Assembly (NCBI RefSeq): GCF_023204835.1
Contig: NZ_CP096270.1
Coordinates: 2,356,001-2,420,000 of the forward strand
DNA length: 64,000 nucleotides
Direction of reading: 5' to 3'
Source: Salinarchaeum laminariae
GTDB taxonomy: Archaea; Halobacteriota; Halobacteria; Halobacteriales; Salinarchaeaceae
The notes beneath the pieces were generated by a model, which saw only the letters and a list, made by a program, of their open reading frames with translations, had not been told where the DNA came from and did not search any database. A program made the translations under genes and the position numbers. Positions 26,837 through 35,537 of the stretch are shown piece after piece. Within the stretch, counting starts at the first letter, position 1. The number at the start of each line of letters is the position of its first letter.

Positions 26837-27520
26837 ATGACATCCGCTCTGTTCGTCGTCAGCGAGCACGGCTACTGGGGCGAGGAGTGCGTCGAACCCC
26901 TGGAAACGCTCACCGACGCCGGCGTCGAGGTGACGGTCGCAACACCGACAGGGGCCGCACCGGAGCCCGACGAACGGTCCGTCGATCCGGAGAACGTCGG
27001 CGAGGAGCAGGCCGAACACGTCACAGAGGTCGCCCGATCCGACGAGCGCCTCCAGAATCCCGTCAAGGTCGCGACGGTCGACGCCGACGATTACGACGCA
27101 GTCGTCTTCCCCGGCGGCCACGGCACTGAATGGGACGTCAATCAGGACAAACACGCCCGCGAACTGCTCCGAACGGGGGTTGCTGGCTCCGACGGGAAGG
27201 CACTCGTCGTCTGTCACGCCGTGGGCCTCCTCGCGTTCACCCGCGAGGCCGACGGCGGCTTCCTCGTCGCCGGGCGCTCCGTCACAGGGTTCCCCAACGA
27301 GTGGGAGGAGGGTATCGTGGACGAGCACGACCTGATGCCAGACGGACGGAAGATGCCCTACTGGGTCGAGGACGAAGTAAAAGCCGCTGGCGCCCACTGG
27401 GACGCCGAACTCGATCAGGATACCTCGGTCACCGTCGACGGTGATCTGATCACTGCCCGCGGTCCAGGTTCTTCCGCAGCGGCGGCCCAGACGCTGATCG
27501 AGGAACTCGGAATCGAGTAG
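26837..27520 (+). CDS. DJ-1/PfpI family protein (Hsp31-like)
   Basis: 227 aa. Class I glutamine amidotransferase-like fold: HGYWGEE (acidic residue pairing with the nucleophile), VVFPGGHGTEWDV, the nucleophile elbow ALVVCHAVGLL (C126 followed by H127), and VTGFPNEWEEGIVDEHDLMP, which is the Hsp31/glyoxalase III-type insertion. Members act as chaperones, methylglyoxal-detoxifying glyoxalases or protein deglycases. An upstream TATA-like CGTTTTTCG fits a leaderless start. No operon partner is evident. Confidence 0.88.
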   Translation: MTSALFVVSEHGYWGEECVEPLETLTDAGVEVTVATPTGAAPEPDERSVDPENVGEEQAEHVTEVARSDERLQNPVKVATVDADDYDAVVFPGGHGTEWDVNQDKHARELLRTGVAGSDGKALVVCHAVGLLAFTREADGGFLVAGRSVTGFPNEWEEGIVDEHDLMPDGRKMPYWVEDEVKAAGAHWDAELDQDTSVTVDGDLITARGPGSSAAAAQTLIEELGIE

Positions 27521-27593
27521 CCGACGTAGGCCAGGACGGGTCCTGCTAGCACGTGACCTGAACGTTTTTCCCATCGCGGCTGAAGCTATTGCT

Positions 27594-28370
27594 GTGACGT
27601 CTTCTGAGGCAGTCTCCTTAGCGGAGCATACCTGGACCGACGTGGAGCGTGCTCTGGAAAACGGTTCGCGGACGGTGATCGTGGGAATCGGCGCGATCGA
27701 ACAACACGGGCCCCACCTTCCACTGAACATGGACACCATCGACGCCGACGAGATGGCCCGTCGGATCGCAACCGAACTCGGCGACGCCCTCGCCGCGCCG
27801 AGCATCCGACCGGGCTGCTCTGAGCACCACATGGAATTTCCCGGAACGATCTCGCTCCGGGAGGAAACGCTTGCCGCGCTCGTCCGGGACTACTGCGAGT
27901 CCCTGGATCACCACGGGTTCGAACACGTCGTCCTCGTCCCGACCCACGGCGGGAACTTCGAGCCGGTCGATGCAGCAGTCGAATCGATCGCAGACGATCT
28001 CGACGCGACGCTGATCGCGCTGACGGATCTCGATCACCACATGGAGCTCTTGAACGAGGGGCTCGCGGCCGCGAGCGTCGACTACCACGAGCCAGTGATC
28101 CACGCCGGAGCGGCAGAGACATCGATGATCCTCGCCACGGATCCCGAACTGGTCAGAGACGATCGCATCGAGGTCGGGGTGGAGGGAGAGATTTCAACGG
28201 ACCGACTCCTCGAAGAAGGGTTCGCGTCGATCGCTCCGAAGGGCGTGCTCGGTGATCCGCGGAAGGCCAGCGAGGCAGCCGGCGAGGCGATATTCGAGAT
28301 CGTGACCGAGGCCTACGTCGAGTCGATCGAGGCGGCACGAGGGAACGCGAAATCGGGTTCCTCTACGTAG
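27594..28370 (+). CDS. Creatininase family protein (possible FAPy deformylase)
   Basis: 258 aa, GTG start. Creatininase fold with metal ligands in GAIEQHGPHLPLNMDTIDADE, the loop LVPTHGGNFEPVD, and AGAAETSMILATDPELV. The archaeal riboflavin/F420 enzyme ArfB (deformylase acting after GTP cyclohydrolase III) belongs to this family, and flavin and deazaflavin genes are plentiful in this window; that assignment is inference, and creatininase-like amidohydrolases of other function are equally possible by sequence. A TATA-like GTTTTTCCC lies about 28 bases upstream. It converges on the DNA ligase gene with a 15-base gap. Confidence 0.78.
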   Translation: MTSSEAVSLAEHTWTDVERALENGSRTVIVGIGAIEQHGPHLPLNMDTIDADEMARRIATELGDALAAPSIRPGCSEHHMEFPGTISLREETLAALVRDYCESLDHHGFEHVVLVPTHGGNFEPVDAAVESIADDLDATLIALTDLDHHMELLNEGLAAASVDYHEPVIHAGAAETSMILATDPELVRDDRIEVGVEGEISTDRLLEEGFASIAPKGVLGDPRKASEAAGEAIFEIVTEAYVESIEAARGNAKSGSST

Positions 28371-28385
28371 CGGCTTCTTGTCCGG

Positions 28386-30389
28386 TTACTGCTCCTCAGC
28401 CAGCCGTTCAACGCGCTCCAGCGTGTCCGCGGCGTCCGGATCCAGATCCTCTCGCACCGTGACGAAGCGCGGAAACCGCAGTGCGTAGCCCGAGTCGTAC
28501 GTCGGCGAGCGCTGGATCTCCTCGTAGCCGACCTCGAAGACGATTGCAGGCTCGATCTCGACGGACTGCCCAGTTTCCGAGAGGACGTGTGGCTGGAGGA
28601 GCTCGTGGAGCTCGGCCAGCTCCTCGTCAGTGATCCCAGTCGCGACGTTGCCGACAGTCGCGTAGCCGTCATCGGTCGGCGCGCAGAGTTCGTACGTTCC
28701 GAGCAGCGACGCCCGTCGTCCTTCGCCCCATTCGGCACCGGTGACGACGAGATCGAGCGTCTCCACGTCGGGTTTCCGCTTGCGCCAGTCCTTTCCGCGG
28801 CGTCCCGGCGTGTACGCGGCCTCGGGATTCTTGAGCATAATCCCCTCGTGACCGGCCGCGAGTGCGTCCTGCTCCAGGGACTCGATTGCCTCGGCGTCGT
28901 CGGTGACGATGGCGTCGACGACGCCCGGTTCCATCACCGCTTCGAGGTATGTCCGTCGCGCACTCAGCGGAGCGTCGAGGAGGTCCACACCCGGGCCATC
29001 TGAGGATCTCGAGTGTTCGTCCGGCGCTGGATCCGCCGGTTGATCGTCAGCCCAGCTATCTAGCCCAGCCTGATCGTCGTCTCGATCAGTGCCGTCTGAA
29101 ACCACCGCGTCCGCCGCAGAATCGCCCCCGTCGGAGGCGCCGGTCGGTACGGCGTCGAACCCGAGTTCCTCGTGGACGCGCCGCGGTACGTGCAGACAAT
29201 CGAAGACGTGCAGTTCGGTGGCGACGTTTTCGCGAGCAGCAGCCACGTCGTGTTTCCGTCGGAACCGCCGTAGGATCTCCTGAAACGGCAGCGGATCGCC
29301 TTCTTCGTCGACCGCCACGACCTCGCCATCGAGGATCGCCGGCCCGTCGCAGTGGGCTGCGACGAACTCGACGATCTCGGGGAGTGCATCCGTCACCTCC
29401 TCCATATTTCTTGAGAAGAGCCGGACTCGAGGCTCCGGACCGGAATCTGCTCGGTGCGTTCCGTTCTCTTCCGTCGCGTCCCGCTCACTCTGGCCGTCCA
29501 GGGTTGCGGTGTTTGGATCGTCGGGGGCAGCCACGTGAATCTGCACGCGTGCGCCGTCGAGTTTCGTCTCCACGAGTGCCTCCTCCCACTCCTCCAGTGC
29601 GTCCGTCACGGTGCCTGCCTGGGCAAGCATCGCCTGAACTGGACGGCCGACCTCGAGGCCGAGCTCTGCAAGACCGGATTCACCACCCTCACGAGCACGC
29701 TCTGCGACGAGCCCGTAGTCGTTGGTTACCTGTAGCGCGCGAGAAACCGCATCGACCGGGACGTCGAACGCTTCCGCAATCGCGTCGCGGACGGCTCCCT
29801 GTCCGACGCCGATACGCATCTCGCCGAGCACGAGTCGAGCGAGGTAGCGCGCCTCTTCTGGCGAACTGTTACTGAATAGAGCGAACAGGCGGTCTTCTTT
29901 CGCTTCCTCGCTTCCCGAACCGGACGCGTCCGCGATCGCATCGAACTCGGCGAAGATTTCGGCGACCGTCCTTCCATCGGTGACCTCCGCGGCATCCGCT
30001 CCGTCACTGGGTGCTCCACCACCGGCACCATCAACACCAGAACCGTCGCCACCACCACTTGCGAACGCGTCGAGCCCCGTCTGACCACCGAGGTCGAGGC
30101 TCGCGGCCACGTCACCGATATCGCCACGCTCTGCGAGCCGATCCTCGATGGTCACGGCGGAGACGCCGGGCGTTGCGGCGCGGGCGAGTGCCGCGTAGCA
30201 GCGACTGGGACCGATGTCGTGGGTTCGTGATTGCCAGGCGGGGAACACCCGCCCCTGCACGAACCGGGCGACGACCGCGAGGTCGTCGTCAGCGGCGTCG
30301 AAGAGTGCCGCAGTCAACGATATGACGTCGAGGTCGGCGTCCGTAGCCTCGATCTCGCGGGCGCGATCGGCGAACGCCTCGAACTCCAT
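28386..30389 (-). CDS. lig: ATP-dependent DNA ligase
   Basis: 667 aa from ATG 30389. N-terminal DNA-binding domain (EEARYLARLVLGEMRIGVGQG), nucleotidyltransferase with the adenylated Lys in ETKLDGARVQIH, VRLFSRNMEEVTDALPEI, DGEVVAVDEEGDPLPFQ and EGIMLKNPEAAYTPGRRGKDW, and a C-terminal OB domain (VTGAEWGEGRRASLLGTYEL). It joins Okazaki fragments. Two disordered acidic insertions stand out: about 25 residues after the Lys motif (TATLDGQSERDATEENG) and about 65 residues before SARRTYLEAVMEPG. An insertion near residue 150 (GGGDGSGVDGAGGGAPSDGA) is also low-complexity. A TATA box lies 28 bases upstream. Confidence 0.96.
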   Translation of the reverse strand: MEFEAFADRAREIEATDADLDVISLTAALFDAADDDLAVVARFVQGRVFPAWQSRTHDIGPSRCYAALARAATPGVSAVTIEDRLAERGDIGDVAASLDLGGQTGLDAFASGGGDGSGVDGAGGGAPSDGADAAEVTDGRTVAEIFAEFDAIADASGSGSEEAKEDRLFALFSNSSPEEARYLARLVLGEMRIGVGQGAVRDAIAEAFDVPVDAVSRALQVTNDYGLVAERAREGGESGLAELGLEVGRPVQAMLAQAGTVTDALEEWEEALVETKLDGARVQIHVAAPDDPNTATLDGQSERDATEENGTHRADSGPEPRVRLFSRNMEEVTDALPEIVEFVAAHCDGPAILDGEVVAVDEEGDPLPFQEILRRFRRKHDVAAARENVATELHVFDCLHVPRRVHEELGFDAVPTGASDGGDSAADAVVSDGTDRDDDQAGLDSWADDQPADPAPDEHSRSSDGPGVDLLDAPLSARRTYLEAVMEPGVVDAIVTDDAEAIESLEQDALAAGHEGIMLKNPEAAYTPGRRGKDWRKRKPDVETLDLVVTGAEWGEGRRASLLGTYELCAPTDDGYATVGNVATGITDEELAELHELLQPHVLSETGQSVEIEPAIVFEVGYEEIQRSPTYDSGYALRFPRFVTVREDLDPDAADTLERVERLAEEQ

Positions 30390-30412
30390 CGATTCGAGGT
30401 TTCGGGGGATCG

Positions 30413-30420
30413 CTGTTAAG
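30413..30420 (-). promoter_or_regulatory. TATA box of the DNA ligase gene
   Basis: CTTAACAG on the minus strand, centred about 28 bases before the ligase ATG; fits a leaderless transcript and supports start 30389. Confidence 0.5.
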
Positions 30421-30550
30421 CGAATCGGGTCGTCGTAGATCGGCGTGGTACCGTCTGACCGTGTGATGTGGCGGAATCGCAGGCGTGCGTCGACGCCGAT
30501 CGGCACCAGTGTTCCCCACCTTCAAGGTCGTCGCCGTTGGAACGACGGGC

Positions 30551-32107
30551 ATGGCAGACGTGGATCTCGTGGAAGACGTCGCATCGCTCAGGGACGTCGA
30601 CCACGCGGAGTTCCGCGCCGAGGTCGAGCACGAGCGCGCCAAGCTCAAGGATGCGATTGGAGACGGTGTCTTCGATAACCCGCAGGGGAGCATCGGTCTC
30701 GAGTACGAGTTCTACGCCGTCGCGGAATCCGATACGGCCGAGGGACGCTCCCCAGTGAGCGACGCCGGTCATCTCATGCGGGTGCCACGCAGACTGCTCT
30801 CGATGATCGGTTTCGAGAAGGAGCTTGGCCTCCACAACGCGGAGATGAGCACGAGCCCCCAGCCGCTCAACGAGTACGGCCTCAGATCACAGGAAGCGGA
30901 AGTCCAGAGCCGACTCGCCGCCGCACTCGACGTCACGCGGACGGAGGGCATGCGCCTCGTCAGCGACGGCATCTGGACGATCCCACCCCACGGTGAGACT
31001 GCACGCGAGTATCTGATGGCGTCAGCGACGGATGCGGACGTCACCATCGCGACGAACATGAGCGACGCCGTTCGCTACCACGCGATGGCCAACAGCGACG
31101 CTGCGAGAGTCGGGCTGGTCCTCGACGCACCACACGTCTCTCTCGACGCGGACACGGTGATGCCCGAGAGCCTCATCACCTCCATCCAGCCCCACTACCA
31201 GGTTCCACAGGCGACGGACCTTCCCAACTACTTTGCCTACGCCTTGCGCGTCGCAGCGCCGCTGCTGGCGCTCTGTGCGAACAGCCCGTTCGTCCCGCCG
31301 GACTGCTACGACGACGGAACGACGATCGAGGACGCTATCGAAGACGGCTGGGACGCTCACCGCATCGCCGTCTTCGAGACTGTGCTCAACGCACCGAGTG
31401 AAACCGCTGGCAAGGTCCGGTTCCCTCGCGAGATCGAGTCCGCCGAACAGGCCGTCGATCGCGTCGCAGACGACGAACTACTCGTCCCTACCGACGTCGA
31501 GTCGAAAGGACGCTACGACGACGCGTTCGCCCACTTCAGACACAAACACGGGAGCTTCTGGCGGTGGGTTCGCCCCGTGTTCGACGGTCCCTCGAAGTCC
31601 GCTGCGAACGCCCGAATCGAATTCCGGCCAATTGCCGGCCAGCCAACTGTCCGCGACTCCGTCGCCGTCCTCGCTGCGTTCGCCGGACTGATGGTCGAGC
31701 TTCCCCAGAGCGATCATCCCGTGGATCGACTCGAGTGGGAGACGGCCTACGACAACTTCTACGCCGCAATGCGGGACGGGCTGGACGCCGATCTCTGCTG
31801 GATCACTGAAGACGGTCACGAGACGCGGCGTATCGAGGGGATCTACGACGATCTGCTCGGCCACGCCGAAGCGGGGTTGCGGGCGAAGGATCTCACGGAC
31901 GATCAGATCGACGCCTACCTACAGCCGCTCCGCGAGCGCGTCGAGTGCCGTGTAACGCCAGCCACCTGGAAACGTGACAGAGCGCGCGCAGCCGCCGAAG
32001 ATGGCGCAGATCTCACGGAAGCGATCGAGACTGCCCAGCACGACTACTTCGAACGTCAGCGGGCGACGCTGCTGGAGGGGTCGTTCGTCGATTGGCTGGA
32101 CGGCTGA
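30551..32107 (+). CDS. Glutamate-cysteine ligase-like (carboxylate-amine ligase fold) protein
   Basis: 518 aa from ATG 30551. It has hallmarks of the glutamine-synthetase/GCS2 fold: GSIGLEYEFYAVAES (substrate/metal Glu cluster), LHNAEMSTSPQPLN, GIWTIPPHGE and SAANARIEFRPIAGQPTVRDS (the counterpart of the VEVRxxDxQP block). Haloarchaea make gamma-glutamylcysteine rather than glutathione, which would fit, but this protein is longer than the roughly 360-residue GCS2 enzymes, with extra mid and C-terminal helical regions (SFWRWVRPVFDGPS). It may therefore make a different gamma-glutamyl compound. It is divergent from the ligase gene. Confidence 0.65.
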   Translation: MADVDLVEDVASLRDVDHAEFRAEVEHERAKLKDAIGDGVFDNPQGSIGLEYEFYAVAESDTAEGRSPVSDAGHLMRVPRRLLSMIGFEKELGLHNAEMSTSPQPLNEYGLRSQEAEVQSRLAAALDVTRTEGMRLVSDGIWTIPPHGETAREYLMASATDADVTIATNMSDAVRYHAMANSDAARVGLVLDAPHVSLDADTVMPESLITSIQPHYQVPQATDLPNYFAYALRVAAPLLALCANSPFVPPDCYDDGTTIEDAIEDGWDAHRIAVFETVLNAPSETAGKVRFPREIESAEQAVDRVADDELLVPTDVESKGRYDDAFAHFRHKHGSFWRWVRPVFDGPSKSAANARIEFRPIAGQPTVRDSVAVLAAFAGLMVELPQSDHPVDRLEWETAYDNFYAAMRDGLDADLCWITEDGHETRRIEGIYDDLLGHAEAGLRAKDLTDDQIDAYLQPLRERVECRVTPATWKRDRARAAAEDGADLTEAIETAQHDYFERQRATLLEGSFVDWLDG

Positions 32108-32162
32108 TCGATCGCTCCATCGGCGCCGATACAGTTGGCTTCCGCAACTGTCGGCTAACCAC

Positions 32163-32570
32163 TTACTTTGAGTCGACAGTCAAAACACGGAGCGTCGCGG
32201 TGCGAACGCGGCGTTCTCCCACGCCAAGGACTGCCATCAGTCCGATCCAGAATGGCATCAGGTACAGGAACCCGGCCAGGGGATCTCCCGGACCTGGATC
32301 CCCCTCGGACGTAATCCAGGTGTACGTAGCAATGCCAAGGACGAGACCGGGTGTGACGACGTGCCCTCGGATTAGCGCTAACGCCGGGACCATGCCGGCG
32401 ACGATCAGCACACAGAACGCGAATACTACCACCGGGTTACCGACGTCGAGGATCGGATACCCCATTCTGTTTGCGTACCACGTGACACCGATAGCGTAAG
32501 CGATTCCGAGGAGTGTCCCACCAGCCAGGGCTACCGTTCCCGACCTGTCCCATTCGATGGGATCATTCAC
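32163..32570 (-). CDS. Small four-helix membrane protein
   Basis: 135 aa with four hydrophobic segments: TVALAGGTLLGIAYAIGVTWY, PVVVFAFCVLIVAGMVPALALI, VVTPGLVLGIATYTWI and LAGFLYLMPFWIGLMAVLGVG. Charged, short termini. It ends convergently 55 bases after the GCS-like gene and faces cofD across about 210 bases. The intergenic region upstream is AT-rich (AAATAAATATA near 32598-32608), a strong promoter candidate for this gene. No function can be assigned. Confidence 0.65.
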   Translation of the reverse strand: MNDPIEWDRSGTVALAGGTLLGIAYAIGVTWYANRMGYPILDVGNPVVVFAFCVLIVAGMVPALALIRGHVVTPGLVLGIATYTWITSEGDPGPGDPLAGFLYLMPFWIGLMAVLGVGERRVRTATLRVLTVDSK

Positions 32571-32749
32571 GACGGAAAATTACAAACCCATTCAAATAAA
32601 TATACTGAGGGAATCACGGCAATCGTCGAGATCGGGTCTCTGAGGGAATGCATAGGGCCCTCTTTTGCGAACACTGTGTATTCCGCTGGTCCTCAGTACA
32701 GGTACTTTCGGTCAATCGACCTGGCTGATTGGATTGCAACGGTGAACAT

Positions 32750-32756
32750 CGTTAAG
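32750..32756 (+). promoter_or_regulatory. TATA-like box of cofD
   Basis: CGTTAAG centred about 29 bases before ATG 32782 and only 17 before ATG 32770; this favours the downstream start for cofD. Confidence 0.4.
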
Positions 32757-32781
32757 GGGGCGTGCTCCAATGGGTCAGAGC

Positions 32782-33771
32782 ATGGTAACGTTCCTCTCCG
32801 GCGGGACCGGAACGCCGAAGCTGTTGGACGGGGCTGCCGTCGCGTACGACCCCAAGGAGACGACCGTCATCGCGAACACGGGGGACGACATCGAGCTCGG
32901 GGGGCTGCTGGTCTGTCCCGACCTCGACACCCTGCTCTACCAGGGTGGAGGGGTCCTGAACCGCGACCGCTGGTGGGGGATCGGCGGCGACACGTCTCGA
33001 ACCCACGACGGACTCCACGACATCGGGAAGGCGATGGGGCTCGAACCGGGCCCCCGCTATCTCGAAGACGACGCACAGACGGCCGGCCGCTCGATCGCCG
33101 ATTGGCGCCGCTTCTCCGGCGCCGTCGAGTTCATGGAGATCGGCGACCGCGACCGCTCGGTGCACGTCACTCGAACGAGCCTCATCGACGAGGGCCACAC
33201 GCTCTCAGAGGTAACGGAGCGGCTCTGTGAGGCCTTCGGCGTCACGCTGGACCTCCTCCCGATGAGCGACGATCCCGTCGCGAGCCTCGTACACACGCCC
33301 GAGGAAGTCATGCACTTCCAGGAGTACTGGGTAGCACGTGACGGTGAGCCCGACGTCCAGAACGTCGAGTTCCGCGGCTCCTCGACGGCGGATCCCGCGC
33401 CGGGCGTGCTCGAAGCGCTCGAGGACGACGTCGTCATCGGTCCCTCCAACCCCGTCACGAGCATCGGGCCGATGCTCGCTCTGGACGGCATTGGCGACGC
33501 GCTCGCGGAGTCGACCGTCGTCGCAGTGTCGCCGTTCCGCGGCGAGGAAGCGTTCTCCGGTCCGGTGGCCGAACTGATGGAGGCAGTCGGTGCCGAACCG
33601 TCGACGGCAGGCCTGGCGACGGCGTATCCGTTCGCGGACGCCTTCGTCGTCGACGAGGACGACGACACGAACTTCGATCGGCCCGTCGTCCGGACTGACA
33701 TAGAGATCGACGACCGAGAGGACGCCGCGCGCGTGGTGCAGGCCGTCGAGCGCGCACTGGACGAGGTCTGA
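32782..33771 (+). CDS. cofD: 2-phospho-L-lactate transferase
   Basis: 329 aa from ATG 32782 (333 if ATG 32770 is used). CofD signature at the very N-terminus, [16 protein letters not shown], followed by [39 protein letters not shown] and [17 protein letters not shown]. It transfers the phospholactyl group from the CofC product to Fo, forming F420-0, the CofE substrate. It heads a same-strand cluster with a Dus-like, a CitG-like and a DUF447 gene (gaps of 20 and 96 bases, then a 4-base overlap). Confidence 0.96.
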   Translation: MVTFLSGGTGTPKLLDGAAVAYDPKETTVIANTGDDIELGGLLVCPDLDTLLYQGGGVLNRDRWWGIGGDTSRTHDGLHDIGKAMGLEPGPRYLEDDAQTAGRSIADWRRFSGAVEFMEIGDRDRSVHVTRTSLIDEGHTLSEVTERLCEAFGVTLDLLPMSDDPVASLVHTPEEVMHFQEYWVARDGEPDVQNVEFRGSSTADPAPGVLEALEDDVVIGPSNPVTSIGPMLALDGIGDALAESTVVAVSPFRGEEAFSGPVAELMEAVGAEPSTAGLATAYPFADAFVVDEDDDTNFDRPVVRTDIEIDDREDAARVVQAVERALDEV

Positions 33772-33791
33772 CCGGCCACTCACCGACCTAT

Positions 33792-34598
33792 ATGAACCAT
33801 TCTGGCGCGAGTGAAGCGATACAAAACGATCGAAGGGATACACACCCCTCCTTCGAGCCACGCGTCGCCGCTGCGAGCCTGAGCGGTCAGTCCGACGCCA
33901 ACTGGGCGAAGGGGGCGCTGCCCCACGTCGGCGCCGCCTTTCTCGGTGGCATCGCACTCGACGAGCCGACTCGTGAAGCTGCCCGGGAGCTCGTCGAGCG
34001 TGACCGCGACGAGTTCCTCCCTGCGGATCCGTTCGACTGGATCGACGAGCAGCTCGCTTCGCTCGCGGGGGAACCGCTACTCCCGGCAGTGAACGTCCGC
34101 GCTGCAACGCCGGACCCGGTTGCCCGCGCGGCCGAGATCTGTGCCGATTACGGCGCCGTTCTCGAGGTGAACGCCCACTGTCGCCAGCCCGAACTCTGTG
34201 CCTCGGGGACGGGTGAGACCCTTCTCCGAGATCCGGATCGTCTCGTGACGTACGTCGAGGCGGCGAGTGCCGCGGGTGCAACCGTCTCTGTCAAAGTTCG
34301 TGCCGAACTCGACGGAGTCGACCTTCCCCACGTCGCTCGGAGGGCTGATGCCGCAGGCGCCGGCGTCCTCCACGTCGACGCGATGGATACCGAATCGATC
34401 GTCGCCAACGTGGTAAACGAGACCGACGCGTTCGTGATCGCCAACAACGAGGTCCGTGACGAAGCCAGCGTCCGCGAGTATCTGGAGTACGGAGCAGACG
34501 CCGTGAGTGTGGGGCGACCCAGCACAGAGCCAGCGGTTCTAGAGCGAGTCCGGACGGCAACCGAGCAGTGGTTCGACGCCGAGCACGTCGCACCCTGA
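33792..34598 (+). CDS. tRNA-dihydrouridine synthase-like flavin TIM-barrel protein
   Basis: 268 aa. Dihydroorotate dehydrogenase/Dus-like barrel: LLPAVNVRAATPDPVARAAE, VLEVNAHCRQPELCASGTGE (active-site Cys region), VSVKVRAELDGVDLPHVAR and YGADAVSVGRPST. It is shorter than bacterial Dus and lacks the C-terminal tRNA-binding helical domain, so action on tRNA is doubtful. The N-terminal 20 residues are polar and weakly conserved in style. It follows cofD by 20 bases; with the CitG-like and DUF447 genes it forms a cofactor-type cluster, so a role in pterin or deazaflavin metabolism is possible (inference). Confidence 0.7.
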   Translation: MNHSGASEAIQNDRRDTHPSFEPRVAAASLSGQSDANWAKGALPHVGAAFLGGIALDEPTREAARELVERDRDEFLPADPFDWIDEQLASLAGEPLLPAVNVRAATPDPVARAAEICADYGAVLEVNAHCRQPELCASGTGETLLRDPDRLVTYVEAASAAGATVSVKVRAELDGVDLPHVARRADAAGAGVLHVDAMDTESIVANVVNETDAFVIANNEVRDEASVREYLEYGADAVSVGRPSTEPAVLERVRTATEQWFDAEHVAP

Positions 34599-34694
34599 TC
34601 GACAAATTGGGAGCGCGGACGCTCCGGGTACGAGCCCACGGCGACTGCCGCCGGTGGCATCGGCCTTATTGCTTGCCGGTGCCACGAACGCCGT

Positions 34695-35537
34695 ATGACC
34701 ACGCCGGCGGCAGTGGCAGAGCGTGCCCTCCTCTTCGAGGTCGCAGCGACGCCGACGCCGGGCAACGTGGACCGCGAGCGTGACCTCGCAGACCTTCAGT
34801 TCGATCAGTTCCTCGCGGGCGCGACCGGCGCACGTGCTGGACTCGATCAGCTCGCACTCGGGAGTCCACTCGGGGAGGGGCTGGAGTCAGCGGTTGCGGG
34901 GATGGCTGGCGCGGCCGGCACCAACACCCAGTTCGGCTCCCTCCTGTTGCTGGCTCCGCTGGTCCGCGCAGCCGCCTCGGATCGGACGCTGACGCCAGCA
35001 ACGACGAGCGACGTCGTCGAGGAGACCACCGTCGACGATGCGGCATCCTTCTATCGGTGTTTCGATCAAGTCGACGTCCGCGTCGACGATCCGCCTGCCG
35101 AAATGGAACTGCTGGACGTCCGTCGCGGCGCCGACGCTGTCCCGGCAGTTCGAGAACGTGGGTTGACACTGGAAGACGTGATGGCGTCGGCCGTTGACCG
35201 TGACGGAATCGCAGCCGAGTGGACCCATGAGTTCGAACGAACCTTCACTGCCGCCGAATGGCTCGCAGAACGCGGTGGCCCGTCTCCAGACCGCGCCGCC
35301 AGCGTCCACCTGCAGTTGCTCGCCGAGGAGCCGGACACGCTCGTCGCGACGAAGCACGACCAGGCGACGGCAGAATCGGTCAGGGATCGCGCGGCTACGA
35401 TCGATCCTGATGATAGAGCATCCGTCCGCACCTTTGCCGAGGAGCTGGTCGAACGCGGTATCAACCCTGGGACGACCGCGGACGTCCTCGCCGGCGGGCT
35501 GTTCGTTGCCATGATTCGCCAAGAGGTGTCGGCGTGA
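34695..35537 (+). CDS. Triphosphoribosyl-dephospho-CoA synthase-like (CitG family) protein
   Basis: 280 aa. CitG-like all-helical fold: ALLFEVAATPTPGNVDRERDLADLQFDQFL (the TPGNVDR motif is characteristic), SPLGEGLESAVAGMAGAAGTNTQFGSLLLLAPL with the GTNTQFG nucleotide loop, and a C-terminal LVERGINPGTTADVLAGGLFVAMI. No citrate lyase genes are present, so the true CitG reaction is unlikely. Archaeal homologues are found near C1-cofactor genes, and a kinase or phosphoribosyl transfer step for a pterin cofactor has been a plausible guess. Stop overlaps the DUF447 gene start by 4 bases. Confidence 0.8.
   Translation: MTTPAAVAERALLFEVAATPTPGNVDRERDLADLQFDQFLAGATGARAGLDQLALGSPLGEGLESAVAGMAGAAGTNTQFGSLLLLAPLVRAAASDRTLTPATTSDVVEETTVDDAASFYRCFDQVDVRVDDPPAEMELLDVRRGADAVPAVRERGLTLEDVMASAVDRDGIAAEWTHEFERTFTAAEWLAERGGPSPDRAASVHLQLLAEEPDTLVATKHDQATAESVRDRAATIDPDDRASVRTFAEELVERGINPGTTADVLAGGLFVAMIRQEVSA

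Noticed and set aside
26174-27832. 552-codon minus-strand frame spanning pelA and the DJ-1 gene
   Set aside because: Covers two well-supported genes in other frames and contains no domain.
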